A stretch of DNA of 64,000 nucleotides from Ohtaekwangia sp. (GCA_021155195.1 JAJNPV010000050.1:744001-808000), one strand, 5' to 3'. Positions 8,744 through 18,307 are shown, numbered from the stretch's first letter. The notes: generated by a model from the sequence alone, not told the origin. Made by a program: numbers and translations.

Positions 8744-9910
8744 TTATGTGTAGATAAATTCTCCGTACGGAGTTTGTAAAGTGACTTGTTTAGCTTTTGC
8801 GGTTTCCACTCTACCTATCACTTGAGCCTCAATTCCGAAAGATTTAGAAATGTCTATTACTTGTTGAGCATGAGCTTCGGGCAAATAAATCTCCATGCGG
8901 TGCCCCATGTTAAATACTTTATACATTTCCTTTGGATCGGTGCCCGAAGCCCCATGAATAAATTTGAAGAGTGGCGGAATCTCAAAGAGATTATCCTTAA
9001 TCACATTCAGATTTTCTATAAAGTGTAGAACTTTAGTTTGCGCGCCTCCGCTGCAATGAACAACCCCATGAATCTGAGTTCTCAGGTTTTTCAAAATCTC
9101 TATCATTACCGGAGCATACGTGCGCGTGGGAGAAAGTACTAGTTTACCCATGTTTAAAGGAGCACCCGGTACTTCGTCAGTAAGTTTATAGTTGCCAGAA
9201 TACACTAAATTTTCCGGCACTGCTTTGTCGTAGCTCTCAGGATATTTTGCTGCATACATATGGGCAAACACATCGTGCCGCGCAGAGGTAAGTCCATTGC
9301 TACCCATGCCACCGTTGTATTCATGTTCGTAGGTTGCTTTGCCCGAAGAGGCTAAGCCCACAATCACATCGCCCGCCTGAATATTTGCATTATCAATCAC
9401 ATCGCAGCGCTTCATGCGCGCGGTTACGGTGCTATCCACAATAATGGTGCGTACCAGGTCTCCAACATCGGCTGTTTCGCCACCGGTACTGTAAATTTCC
9501 ATTCCATATTTGCGTAGCATCTCCAACACTTCTTCAGTGCCATTGATGATGGTTGAAATGACTTCTCCAGGAATCAGATTTTTATTTCTTCCAATGGTGG
9601 ATGACAACAAGATAGGTCCGGTAGCGCCCACACAAAGTAAGTCATCAATGTTCATGATGATGGCATCCTGTGCAATACCCTTCCACACCGAAAGGTCTCC
9701 GGTTTCTTTCCAATAAATGTAGGCCAATGATGATTTGGTACCCGCTCCATCCGCATGCATGATTGTACAGTACCCATCATCGCCACCTAATTGATCAGAA
9801 ACAATTTTGCAGAATGCTTTAGGAAAAAGTCCTTTGTCCAGATTTTTTATAGCCTGGTGAACATCTTCTTTGCTGGCGGATACCCCGCGTTGATTATATC
9901 GATCGGACAT
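8744..9910 (-). CDS. purM: phosphoribosylformylglycinamidine cyclo-ligase (AIR synthetase)
   Basis: The 388-aa product is the length usual for Bacteroidota PurM. It makes AIR from FGAM with ATP, the fifth step of purine synthesis, in the cytosol. The N-terminal MSDRYNQRGVSASKEDVHQAI and DGAGTK segments, the central DLVRTIIVD, GLASSGKATYEHEYNGGMGSNGLTSARH and the C-terminal HCSGGAQTKVL and VFNMGHRMEIY match the two halves of the fold. The start ATG at 9910 is clear. It stands apart from other pur genes and is followed after 1 bp by the ferric-reductase-like gene. Confidence 0.93.
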   Translation of the reverse strand: MSDRYNQRGVSASKEDVHQAIKNLDKGLFPKAFCKIVSDQLGGDDGYCTIMHADGAGTKSSLAYIYWKETGDLSVWKGIAQDAIIMNIDDLLCVGATGPILLSSTIGRNKNLIPGEVISTIINGTEEVLEMLRKYGMEIYSTGGETADVGDLVRTIIVDSTVTARMKRCDVIDNANIQAGDVIVGLASSGKATYEHEYNGGMGSNGLTSARHDVFAHMYAAKYPESYDKAVPENLVYSGNYKLTDEVPGAPLNMGKLVLSPTRTYAPVMIEILKNLRTQIHGVVHCSGGAQTKVLHFIENLNVIKDNLFEIPPLFKFIHGASGTDPKEMYKVFNMGHRMEIYLPEAHAQQVIDISKSFGIEAQVIGRVETAKAKQVTLQTPYGEFIYT

Positions 9911-10001
9911 CTATAGTGACTTCAGATAAATGATTCTGTAAAGGTGTTAATTTTTTCTTTTAATCTCTGATAGTTTTTGATTCAGAATGAATATTAGGTT
10001 A

Positions 10002-10214
10002 CTAAAGAGAATCCAGATATAGGGCCTCCACTTTCTTGCGTGCCCAAGGAGTTTTTCTAAAAAAAGTAAGACTCGATTTTATACTGGGATCATTTATGAA
10101 ACAATTAACGGGAATGCGTTCGCCTAATTCATTCCACCCATATTTCTCTACCAAAAAATTTAGAATGAACTCAAGGGTTTTGCCATGCAATGGATTATTG
10201 GGTTGTTCACTCAT
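10002..10214 (-). CDS. VF530-family (DUF2132) small protein
   Basis: A 70-aa protein reading NPLHGKTLEFILNFLVEKYGWNELGERIPVNCF and then SSLTFFRKTPWARKKVEALY. This matches the VF530/DUF2132 family, a small helical fold suggested to bind DNA; its biological role is not established. The start overlaps the end of the upstream unknown gene by 8 bp, so it is the last gene of a three-gene cluster (12008 to 10002). Confidence 0.8.
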   Translation of the reverse strand: MSEQPNNPLHGKTLEFILNFLVEKYGWNELGERIPVNCFINDPSIKSSLTFFRKTPWARKKVEALYLDSL

Positions 10215-10689
10215 AATGGATTGTTTTTAATTCATTGGAATAATCAGCCTGTAAATCTTCAGGTAATTTTGAGAGCACGCTGCCAATTTTCTTAAGCTGC
10301 TGTTGATACAAATTAAATAGAACGGTTCCTGTGCTTAAAGGAATCTTTGCAGCCACTACTTTTTCACAAAAATAAATGCGCAATTCTAACTCAGTCTGTG
10401 GAAGCCCAGAGTATTTTATCTGTCTATTGGTGTAGCGTAATATTTTACGAAGAATCTTTTTAGTGAGGTATAGATTGCGGCCAGAGATTTCTTCAAATAA
10501 TAGCTCAATTTCTGCTTTTACTTGCTGGATATATCCAGGTTCGTCATGAGCTTCGAAAAGTAAATAGCTCAACAACTCTTTATTTTCTTTTTTGTATTTG
10601 GCTAACCGAAGACAAAGAGTTTGCAGTACATCTGAATCTATATGCTGCAATTCTTTTCGGATGTCAGCTAATGAATTGGAATTGCTCAA
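10207..10689 (-). CDS. conserved-looking hypothetical helical protein
   Basis: A 160-aa soluble protein, almost entirely predicted helix. It contains RKELQHIDSDVLQTLCLRLAKYKKENKELLSYLLFEAHDEPGY, then a basic segment with TKKILRKILRYTNRQIKYSG. No signal peptide or recognised catalytic motif is seen. It overlaps both neighbours (4 bp upstream, 8 bp downstream), so it is translated as part of the cluster. I do not recognise the family; an alpha-solenoid-like regulator is only a guess. Confidence 0.65.
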   Translation of the reverse strand: MSNSNSLADIRKELQHIDSDVLQTLCLRLAKYKKENKELLSYLLFEAHDEPGYIQQVKAEIELLFEEISGRNLYLTKKILRKILRYTNRQIKYSGLPQTELELRIYFCEKVVAAKIPLSTGTVLFNLYQQQLKKIGSVLSKLPEDLQADYSNELKTIHYE

Positions 10690-12008
10690 GGATTTTTGGA
10701 TCGTCTTTTTGGATTTATGGAAAAAGAAACTAAGATGTTATGACTAGAAAATGAAGTTGAGTAAATTTTAGAATTTGTAAGGGATCCTAAGAATTCATAT
10801 CTATAGGTGAAACCAATCTTAGATTGATTTGAGAGTATATCGAAACCAAAAGACGTTACTATTCTTAGTTGTGAAGGACTATATTCTCCAGGCAAAACAA
10901 TTGGCCTATCCACCTTAGTTATCTTCACGAAACCATTAGATTGATATTGCTGTAGAGCTTCTTGTTTAAACCCTAATGTCAATGGGTTTGAACTATAACT
11001 TGATTGTAAGGAAATTGATGGATTAATCCCGAAGCCAAAGTTTGGTTGAAAATGCTTTTTTAGATTGAAATTCAACTTGAGTAATGATGGCAATTCAAGA
11101 AAAATACTTTTCATCTCCAACTTCTGAAATTCTGATGACCATTGTCTACTAACGAATCCAGGCTGGAATTCGAAAGAAAAGTGTTTGTTCCAATTTGGAA
11201 ATATTGAGAGAGCTAGTCCAATAAATATAGAAGATTGCTTAAAAGATTCTTTTTCTAATGATGTGATATCATTTGTACCTTTAACTAATCCTGATGCATA
11301 GCCATAAGGATTCTCCAAAGTATGTTTATCTTTAAATTTGATTGTTGATAAAGAATATCCTACTACTCCTCCTATTAGTATTTTCGCTTGATCCTTACTA
11401 GCTTTTTCAAATGGGGAGTTTTTACATTTATTATATGCGCTTATCTTTTTTATCAAATTCATTTCCGAAAAGACGAAAGAGCTTTTATCAAGCAAGCAGT
11501 CAGAGAGTAACTCATTTATTTTTACCTGATCGGTATTGTCTTCTTGTGTGTATTTTTTCCCATCTATATAAGTGGAACTTTTCTTTTTTTTGCTGCCTCG
11601 AATTAAGAAATTTTCTTTTTTGATATAGTAAAATTCTTTCTTAAAGGAGTCCATGAAAAAATAAAGACTGGCATCTCCTTCAACCAATACTTTATAAAAC
11701 GTTGACGTACTTTTTGGCGGATTATTAACATATTTAGTGATATAACTATGTGAAACGAACCGCTGTTGAGACTTAAGAAAAACAATAGATTCGATATTTT
11801 CCCCACCTAATAGAATCCAATCACCTGAGTGTTGTTTAAATTGGATAGAAGCATATATATCTTTTGGTTTAATAATCGCTATTTCCCCTTCACTTGTTTC
11901 TCCATTCGTATAGGTGATTTTCACTTTTTCTAAGGGAGAGTTTATCTGACAATTGACTTGAGTAATAATAAATATTAGTAAACTAGAAGTTAACAATATC
12001 TTTGTCAT
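10686..12008 (-). CDS. hypothetical outer-membrane beta-barrel protein
   Basis: A 440-aa protein with a signal peptide (MTKILLTSSLLIFIITQVNCQ). The N-terminal part (VKITYTNGETSEGEIAIIKPKDIYASIQF) resembles a small beta domain common at the front of Bacteroidota exported proteins. The C-terminal half has alternating strands and aromatic girdles (PNWNKHFSFEFQPGFVSRQW, FGFGINPSISL, KIGFTYRYEFLGS) as in PorT/OMP_b-brl barrels. It is noticeably richer in A/T than purM or the neighbouring permease. It heads the three-gene cluster down to the VF530 gene. The function is unknown. Confidence 0.65.
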   Translation of the reverse strand: MTKILLTSSLLIFIITQVNCQINSPLEKVKITYTNGETSEGEIAIIKPKDIYASIQFKQHSGDWILLGGENIESIVFLKSQQRFVSHSYITKYVNNPPKSTSTFYKVLVEGDASLYFFMDSFKKEFYYIKKENFLIRGSKKKKSSTYIDGKKYTQEDNTDQVKINELLSDCLLDKSSFVFSEMNLIKKISAYNKCKNSPFEKASKDQAKILIGGVVGYSLSTIKFKDKHTLENPYGYASGLVKGTNDITSLEKESFKQSSIFIGLALSIFPNWNKHFSFEFQPGFVSRQWSSEFQKLEMKSIFLELPSLLKLNFNLKKHFQPNFGFGINPSISLQSSYSSNPLTLGFKQEALQQYQSNGFVKITKVDRPIVLPGEYSPSQLRIVTSFGFDILSNQSKIGFTYRYEFLGSLTNSKIYSTSFSSHNILVSFSINPKRRSKNP

Positions 12009-12101
12009 AAATTATTCTTTTACGCAATAAAATCATTTTTTGATAACTCCTCGCAAGCAACCATACTTAAAATTTTTCGTCTTATTGTAAACCTTTGCTC
12101 T

Positions 12102-14498
12102 ATGATTCGAAATTACCTTCTCATTGCCACCCGCAATCTTTTCAAAAATTTAGGGTACACCTCTATCAACATCTTCGGCCTTGCTATTGGATTAGCCTGC
12201 TGCTTGCTTGTTACCCTGTACGTTCGGTTTGAATTGAGCTATGAGAATTTTCATGAAAACAAGGAATCGATTTATCGCTACATACCTCGAGGAGAACGGG
12301 ATGGAAATGTTAGCATGCAAACCATGCTGCCGGCAGGATTTGGCCCGTTAATACATGATAGCTTTCGCGAAGTAGAAAAATTCACTCGCTTTTCAGATGT
12401 GGATGAGCGGCCAATGATTAGAATGGGAGATCAATTTCTGGATTCAAAAACACTTTCTATTGCTGACCGAGATTTTTTCCAAATGTTCAGTTTCCGACTT
12501 GTGCAGGGTGACGCTGCTACTGTACTTTCTCGCCCAAATACAATTGCCATCGCCAAATCGGTGGCTGACAAATATTTCTCTAACGGAGATGCAATCGGAC
12601 AAGTAATTCGGTACAACAACAAATATGATTACGAAATCACCGGTGTGTTTGAAGATGTTCCGGCTAATTCTCATTTACAGTTTACCTACCTCACAACCTT
12701 CGAGACTATAGCCAAAATGATTCAGGATGAATACAACTTTCCTGCTGATCAGTTCTTAACCAGTCTTGATGCCTGGAACTACTCTACCTACTTCTACATA
12801 CCCAACGAAAAAGATATTACAGGCTTAACAAAAAAGATCGATCAAAAATTTACGGAAGCACGAAAAGAAGAATTTAATGACCAAGCATTAGGCGACTGGT
12901 TACAACCCTTGTCTGAGATTCATTTTACAAAAGGAATAAAAGCTGACTCCGCGAATGGCGATATTAGTTATGTGTATATTTTTTCAGCTGTGGCACTGCT
13001 CATTCTTGTTATCGCATGTTTCAATTTTATGAATCTTTCTACCGCCCGCGCGATGAAACGAGCGAAAGAAGTTGGATTAAGAAAAGTGATGGGCGCATTT
13101 CGATATCAACTTATCAATCAATTTTTGGGTGAGACAGTCGTATTGGTTTCGATTTCATTAGTGATCGGAATTATTTTACTTGAGTTGCTTGTGCCGATGT
13201 TCAATTCGTTGGTGGGTCAAAATTTAGAAGTAGTTTATCTTGGCAAGAATAGCGTTGTACTTTATATCTTAGGCATTGGTTTAATTACAGGAATTGTTGC
13301 CGGGAGCTATCCGGCTTTTTATCTCAGTTCTTTTGTGCCCGCTGATGTGTTAAAGGGGCAAAAAGGCCCATCTGGTAATGCAGGGTTAAGAAAAACGCTT
13401 ACCGTTTTACAATTTGGCGTGGCGGCATTTTTAATGATCGGCACATTGGTCGTGTATCAACAAATGAATTTTATTCAAAACAGAAACTTAGGCTTCGATA
13501 AGGAAAGCATTGTTTACATGAATCCGCCTTCCGAGTTGTGGAACAAGAAAGAAGTGATAAAACAGAATTTGCTCTCAAACTCAAACTTTAAAACAGTAAC
13601 ATTTTCAAATGGAACTCCGGGCATGGAAAGTTCTACGTGGCAATATGATTTTCCGGGGCTTGACATTCCTAAGCGTAATATGAATACGATGATCATCGAC
13701 TACGATTATCTTAAAACGTTTGGGTTGGAATTAGTAGCTGGCCGCGATTTATCAACAGAGTTCGGAACCGACTCAACCGAAGCATACATACTGAATGAAG
13801 CAGCTGTTGCTGAATTAATGTTGGAAAAGCCAATCGGCACGCCCATGCGCGCGTTGGATGGACATCCGGCAGGGCGAATTGTTGGAGTAGTAAAGGATTT
13901 TCATTACCGATCACTTCATAGAAAAATTGAGCCCCTTGTGTTGCGATATGATCCTCGTAACATGTGGTGTATGTCGGTAAAAATGAACAGTGAAAATTTG
14001 AAGGACAATCTTGCCACACTTGAAACAGAATGGAAAAAATTAGCACCGGATTATCCATTCAGCTATCAATTCGTGGACGAAACGATTGAGCGACAATACA
14101 AGGCCGAACAGAATACGGGTGTTTTAATTGGCTCCTTTGCTTTACTGGCAATTGTTATTGCTTGTCTTGGTTTGTTAGGATTAACTGCATTCATGACAGA
14201 GCAACGCAAAAAAGAAATTGGTGTGCGCAAAGTGTTAGGGGCTTCCGTTACCGGGATTATTATGCTACTATCGAAAGAATTTTCACGCTTGGTGATAATT
14301 GCCTTTCTCATTGTAGTGCCCTTAGCCTGGTATGTGATGAATCAATGGTTGGCCGATTTTGCTTATCAGGTTGAGGTGAGCCCTTTTGTTTTCGTAGGTG
14401 CAGGATTAATTATTTTAGTGATCGCCTTTGCTTCGGTTTTCTATCAGGCATTGAAGGCAGCGGTGATAAATCCTAGTGAAACCCTTCGAAATGAGTAG
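12102..14498 (+). CDS. MacB/FtsX-type ABC transporter permease, short form
   Basis: A 798-aa protein without the prefix domain. It begins directly with MIRNYLLIATRNLFKNLGYTSINIFGLAIGLACCLLV (TM1 about 20-42). A MacB core domain runs to about 285, followed by four TMs, with the cytoplasmic loop KEVGLRKVMGA after the first. A second periplasmic domain precedes three C-terminal TMs and the loop KEIGVRKVLGAS. The protein ends INPSETLRNE. It resembles the permease at 819 in size and layout. There is no ATPase or PadR gene beside it; it is divergent from the 10686-12008 gene. Confidence 0.9.
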   Translation: MIRNYLLIATRNLFKNLGYTSINIFGLAIGLACCLLVTLYVRFELSYENFHENKESIYRYIPRGERDGNVSMQTMLPAGFGPLIHDSFREVEKFTRFSDVDERPMIRMGDQFLDSKTLSIADRDFFQMFSFRLVQGDAATVLSRPNTIAIAKSVADKYFSNGDAIGQVIRYNNKYDYEITGVFEDVPANSHLQFTYLTTFETIAKMIQDEYNFPADQFLTSLDAWNYSTYFYIPNEKDITGLTKKIDQKFTEARKEEFNDQALGDWLQPLSEIHFTKGIKADSANGDISYVYIFSAVALLILVIACFNFMNLSTARAMKRAKEVGLRKVMGAFRYQLINQFLGETVVLVSISLVIGIILLELLVPMFNSLVGQNLEVVYLGKNSVVLYILGIGLITGIVAGSYPAFYLSSFVPADVLKGQKGPSGNAGLRKTLTVLQFGVAAFLMIGTLVVYQQMNFIQNRNLGFDKESIVYMNPPSELWNKKEVIKQNLLSNSNFKTVTFSNGTPGMESSTWQYDFPGLDIPKRNMNTMIIDYDYLKTFGLELVAGRDLSTEFGTDSTEAYILNEAAVAELMLEKPIGTPMRALDGHPAGRIVGVVKDFHYRSLHRKIEPLVLRYDPRNMWCMSVKMNSENLKDNLATLETEWKKLAPDYPFSYQFVDETIERQYKAEQNTGVLIGSFALLAIVIACLGLLGLTAFMTEQRKKEIGVRKVLGASVTGIIMLLSKEFSRLVIIAFLIVVPLAWYVMNQWLADFAYQVEVSPFVFVGAGLIILVIAFASVFYQALKAAVINPSETLRNE

Positions 14499-14516
14499 GG
14501 TTTGCTACTTACTTTT

Positions 14517-14657
14517 TACCGCGAAGTCGCTGTGACGCAAAGCAATTACAAGGTCCATTTTTCACCATTGTAATCTTAAGAGCTACATCAGCGGTACTTT
14601 TATTACGAAACAATTATTATAACTTGCGCCACTCAAAAAGGACGCCTTTGCGGTGAG
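14517..14657. repeat. degenerate ACCGCrAAG inverted-repeat intergenic element
   Basis: The interval starts with ACCGCGAAGTCGC and ends with the reverse complement of CACCGCAAAGGCG, so it is bounded by imperfect inverted ends. Inside, at 14545-14574, is a hairpin with arms ATTACAAGGT and ACC-a-TTGTAAT, possibly a weak terminator for the upstream permease. A similar degenerate pair (ACCGCTAAGGCGC and the reverse complement of GTGAATCGCAAAGTCG) lies at about 32327-32402. Confidence 0.35.
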
Positions 14658-14670
14658 AAAAATTAAAACT

Positions 14671-15792
14671 ATGAAGAAGCTTATTAGTCTAATAGCGATT
14701 TTAAGTTGTGTGGCGGTTACAAATGCCCAACCTGTTGCCGGGTCAACCATAACCACCGAAAAACAAAAATTTGTTTTAGAGTCAATCACCACAGAACTCC
14801 AGCGTCCGTGGGGCATGGCATTTTTACCGGATGGCCGAGCGTTAGTAACTGAGAAAGACGGAGAGATTAGAATTATAAAAGAGGGGAAACTACTGGCTGA
14901 AAAAATAAGCGGAGTGCCCGCAGTATTCACCAATGGCCAAGGTGGTTTATTGGACATTCAACTCCACCCTGACTATGCAAAAAATGGTTGGATTTATATT
15001 TCGTATGCAAAACCAGATGGAACCAAAGGTGGCGCAACAACCATTGCCCGTGCTAAATTGCAAGGTAATACACTTACCAACTTACAGGAATTATTTACAG
15101 CACAACCATCGTCACCTTCGGGAGCGCATTTTGGATCGCGCATTGTGTTCGATGGCAAGGGATATATTTTCTTTTCATGTGGTGAGCGTGGTAAGATGGA
15201 AAATGCGCAAGACCTCACTAACCACTTAGGAAAAATCATGCGCTTGTTTGATGATGGGCGCGTGCCTAAAGACAATCCGTTTGTAAATAAAGCTGGTGCT
15301 AAACCAGAGATTTGGTCATACGGTCACCGTAATCCACAAGGGTTATATTATGATAAAACAACAAACACACTTTGGGATGATGAGCATGGCCCTAAGGGTG
15401 GTGATGAATTGAATATCGTTCTGAAGGGAAAAAATTATGGATGGCCCGTGATCACGTATGGCATCAATTATAATGATCAGCCTATTACAGACATCACCAA
15501 GAAAGACGGTATGGAGCAACCGATCCGATATTGGGTTCCCTCTATTGCCCCTTGCGGGATGACGATGGTGACCAGCGATAAGTATCCTAACTGGAAAGGA
15601 AATTTTTTAGTAGGCGCTTTGTCTTTTCAATTGGTTGCCCGAGTGGAAGTTGCCAATGGAAAATTTGTAGCAGAAGAACGGATCCTTGAAAAGATTGGCC
15701 GTGTACGTCACGTTGCACAAAGTCCGGATGGATTTATCTATGTGCTTACTGAAAACCCAGGAACAATCAGTAAACTGATTCCTGTAAAGTAA
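14671..15792 (+). CDS. PQQ-dependent sugar dehydrogenase-like, secreted
   Basis: A 373-aa protein with signal peptide MKKLISLIAILSCVAVTNAQ; the ATG at 14671 is preferred over an in-frame GTG at 14653. It has the six-bladed soluble glucose/aldose dehydrogenase fold: RPWGMAFLPDGRALVTEKDGEIRII, GGLLDIQLHPDYAKNGWIYISYA, SGAHFGSRIVFDGKGYIFFSCGERG, LGKIMRLFDDG, EIWSYGHRNPQGLYYD, DEHGPKGGDELNIV and NYGWPVITYG. Known members oxidise sugars in the periplasm using PQQ and Ca. No PQQ synthesis gene is visible, and the substrate is unknown. It ends 4 bp before the convergent aminotransferase. Confidence 0.88.
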   Translation: MKKLISLIAILSCVAVTNAQPVAGSTITTEKQKFVLESITTELQRPWGMAFLPDGRALVTEKDGEIRIIKEGKLLAEKISGVPAVFTNGQGGLLDIQLHPDYAKNGWIYISYAKPDGTKGGATTIARAKLQGNTLTNLQELFTAQPSSPSGAHFGSRIVFDGKGYIFFSCGERGKMENAQDLTNHLGKIMRLFDDGRVPKDNPFVNKAGAKPEIWSYGHRNPQGLYYDKTTNTLWDDEHGPKGGDELNIVLKGKNYGWPVITYGINYNDQPITDITKKDGMEQPIRYWVPSIAPCGMTMVTSDKYPNWKGNFLVGALSFQLVARVEVANGKFVAEERILEKIGRVRHVAQSPDGFIYVLTENPGTISKLIPVK

Positions 15793-15796
15793 CGTT

Positions 15797-16630
15797 CTAT
15801 AATTTCTTACTTACATAGTTTTGCTCTACTGTTACGAGCGACTTAAGAAGTTCAGTAGTTATTGCTCCCGGTTCACCATTTCCTATCGCTTTATCGTTTA
15901 CTTTTGTAACGGCCTGAATGCGTTTTGTACTGCTTGTAAGAAAAGCTTCTTTAGCATTGAGGATATCATCGATTGTAACAGGACCCTCAACGACTTTGTA
16001 GTGTGATGAAGCACAAGCAAGAACTTTTTTTCGGGTAACGCCTTTTAAAACGTTTTTTGCAGGAGTCATTATTACATTATTCTTAGTAACAATAAAGAAA
16101 TTACAGCGAGGGAATTCACTTACTGTTCCGTTGATGTGATACAATACATCATCTGCCTTTTGTTCAGCAAGCTTACTCTGCAACCAAATCCCCATCGTAT
16201 AATTAATAGTTTTAGCTTCTGGAATATCCCGCACATACTCGTGGGTGATTATGCTCAACGATTTTGGAACAAGGGTATCCTGAAAAGCAAGCGGGCTTTG
16301 CATGATAATAAGATTGGGATCTGCAGGCTGATAGGCGTCCGCAGAATACCCACCTGTAAGAATCATGCGCATACTTGAGTTGGGCAAATTATTTTTCTGC
16401 TGCAGTTCTTGTAAAATCGAATGCAACTGATCTTTTGAATAAGGACAAGCAAGATGCATGAACTGAGCAGAATGAATAAATCTATCCAGATGATCTTCCA
16501 CATACAGCAAGGCATTGTCCCGTACGCGAAAGAAATCAAAAATTCCATAACCCCGTTGAATAGCAAGATCACTGATGTGAAGAGTTGCCTTTTCTGCTTC
16601 AAGCAATTGGTTATTTAGAAAAACAAACAT
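15797..16630 (-). CDS. class IV PLP-dependent aminotransferase
   Basis: A 277-aa protein of fold-type IV (BCAT, D-amino acid transaminase, aminodeoxychorismate lyase). Family marks are LAIQRGYGIFDFFRV near the N-terminus, the probable PLP lysine Lys140 in EAKTINYTMGIWLQ, the conserved Glu in NGTVSEFPRCNFF, and KGVTRKKVL. The exact reaction cannot be told from these motifs; branched-chain aminotransferase is one option, 4-amino-4-deoxychorismate lyase another. It is the last gene of a five-gene operon, starting 1 bp after the P1 peptidase stop. Confidence 0.82.
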   Translation of the reverse strand: MFVFLNNQLLEAEKATLHISDLAIQRGYGIFDFFRVRDNALLYVEDHLDRFIHSAQFMHLACPYSKDQLHSILQELQQKNNLPNSSMRMILTGGYSADAYQPADPNLIIMQSPLAFQDTLVPKSLSIITHEYVRDIPEAKTINYTMGIWLQSKLAEQKADDVLYHINGTVSEFPRCNFFIVTKNNVIMTPAKNVLKGVTRKKVLACASSHYKVVEGPVTIDDILNAKEAFLTSSTKRIQAVTKVNDKAIGNGEPGAITTELLKSLVTVEQNYVSKKL

Positions 16631-16631
16631 G

Positions 16632-17774
16632 CTATTTCTTTATTGAATTGTATTTTTTCAGAATGGGAAGCACAGCATTTAATGGCAAGGCTTCAACACG
16701 ATGCCCTTCTTTACCACCGATAGTCGTTGCTTGAAACAAAGAATTTACAATAGCCTCTTCAGTGGCTTCAATTGTGGCTAAAAAAAGTGGAGACATGGCA
16801 TCATTATTCAGTGACGTTACGGTAGATGTAATTTCTTTAGAATCGTACGGAACGCGAACAGCAGAGTTTGTTGAGAAGGCAATTACATAATCACCACTTC
16901 CATTGGATGCAATTCCGCCCGTACGGGCAAGTCCCATCATGGCACGCTTGGCGATGCGTTCTAGGTTTCGGGAGTCCAGCGGTGCATCGGTGGCAATTAC
17001 AATCATGCACGATCCATCCGGTTTATCATGGATCAAATCACTCAAATAAAATTTCTTAAGTTCTTCACCAACGGGAGCACCATCTATTTGCAGCACGCCA
17101 CCAAAATTTGTTTGCACCAATGCTCCCACCTGATAGCCGCCTAATTTGTCGGGCAATTGACGTGAGGCACTTCCAATTCCACCTTTAAATCCAAAACAAA
17201 CCGTTCCTGTTCCTGCACCCACGGAGCCTTCCACAACTTTTTCGGTGGTGGCTTTTGTAATGGCATTTAAAACATCTTCTTGTGTTACATGCATGCCACG
17301 AATATCGTTCAGGTACCCATCATTGGTTTCCCCAACAACCGCATTAACTGATTGCACTTTTTCGTTACCGGATTGTGCAAGCGTGTAACGAACAATAGCT
17401 TCCATGGCTTGAGGTACACTTAATGTATTTGTTAGCACAATGGGCGTTTCCAGGTTCCCCAACTCTATTACTTGAGTACTGCCTGCTAATTTCCCAAACC
17501 CATTCCCAACATAAATTGCTGCCGGAACTTTCTCTTGAAATACATTGCCTGGATGTGGAACTATAGCTGTAACCCCTGTGCGAATATTATCGCCACTGAT
17601 TTTAGTGGTGTGACCCACGCGTACGCCCGATACATCGGTAATCGAATTTGTTTTGCCTGTCGGTAAAACACCAATAACAATTCCAAAGTCGCGCGCCTGA
17701 CCCCGTTTATCCTGAGCGGATGCATACTGATTAAGTGTGAATAAGAGAAAAATTAACAGCGTTAGTTGTTTCAT
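16632..17774 (-). CDS. P1-family peptidase (DmpA-like aminopeptidase), secreted
   Basis: A 380-aa protein with a signal peptide (MKQLTLLIFLLFTLNQYASAQ). It has the DmpA/BapA fold: NSITDVSGVRVGHTT, GVTAIVPHP, VPAAIYVGNGFGKLAG, VVGETNDGYLNDIRG, VEGSVGAGTGTVCFGFKGGIGSASR. The DGSCMIVIATDAPL segment probably holds the autoprocessing Gly-Ser bond that yields the N-terminal nucleophile serine. Family members are L-aminopeptidases/D-amidases or beta-peptidases. It overlaps the SpoU methyltransferase stop by 4 bp and is followed by the aminotransferase after 1 bp, so translation is probably coupled. Confidence 0.88.
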   Translation of the reverse strand: MKQLTLLIFLLFTLNQYASAQDKRGQARDFGIVIGVLPTGKTNSITDVSGVRVGHTTKISGDNIRTGVTAIVPHPGNVFQEKVPAAIYVGNGFGKLAGSTQVIELGNLETPIVLTNTLSVPQAMEAIVRYTLAQSGNEKVQSVNAVVGETNDGYLNDIRGMHVTQEDVLNAITKATTEKVVEGSVGAGTGTVCFGFKGGIGSASRQLPDKLGGYQVGALVQTNFGGVLQIDGAPVGEELKKFYLSDLIHDKPDGSCMIVIATDAPLDSRNLERIAKRAMMGLARTGGIASNGSGDYVIAFSTNSAVRVPYDSKEITSTVTSLNNDAMSPLFLATIEATEEAIVNSLFQATTIGGKEGHRVEALPLNAVLPILKKYNSIKK

Positions 17775-18307
17775 TTTTTAAACGCATAATGACGAAACAT
17801 TTCCCACACCACAATACCCAAACACACAGAAATGTTTAATGAATGCTTGGTGCCCAGTTGAGGAATTTCTAATGCCAGATCAGCAAGCGCGATTGCTTCT
17901 TCACTTACACCGTGTACTTCATTGCCAAAGACCAAGCAATACTTTTTATCTTTTTCACCAAAAAATGTTTGCAGGGGTAAGCTAACGGTAGTTTGCTCGA
18001 CAATCACGATGGTGTACCCTTCGTTTTTTAATTTTTGAATGGCAATAGCTGTGCTTTCGACATGCGCCCACGTAACTGATTCGGTAGCGCCTAATGCAGT
18101 CTTTTGTATTTCGCGATGCGGAGGTGTGCCTGTAATTCCCGTAAGGAATATTCTTTCTACCCGAAAAGCATCTGCCGTTCGAAAGGCAGACCCTACATTA
18201 TGCAGGCTGCGCACATTATCCAACAAAATACAAACCGGTATTTTTTCTGAATCCTTAAATTGATCAACAGAAATACGACCAAGTTCGTCAAGAGAAAGCT
18301 TTTTCAT
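17771..18307 (-). CDS. SpoU/TrmH-family RNA 2'-O-methyltransferase
   Basis: A 178-aa SPOUT methyltransferase. Motif 1 NVRSLHNVGSAFRTAD, motif 2 YCLVFGNEVHGVSEE and motif 3 IPQLGTKHSLNISVCLGIVVWE are all present and form the trefoil knot that binds SAM; Arg in AFRTAD is the probable catalytic residue. There is no N-terminal substrate-binding extension, so it is the minimal form seen in TrmH/TrmL-like enzymes acting on tRNA or rRNA. The position modified cannot be assigned. It overlaps both neighbours by 4 bp within the five-gene operon. Confidence 0.88.
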   Translation of the reverse strand: MKKLSLDELGRISVDQFKDSEKIPVCILLDNVRSLHNVGSAFRTADAFRVERIFLTGITGTPPHREIQKTALGATESVTWAHVESTAIAIQKLKNEGYTIVIVEQTTVSLPLQTFFGEKDKKYCLVFGNEVHGVSEEAIALADLALEIPQLGTKHSLNISVCLGIVVWEMFRHYAFKK

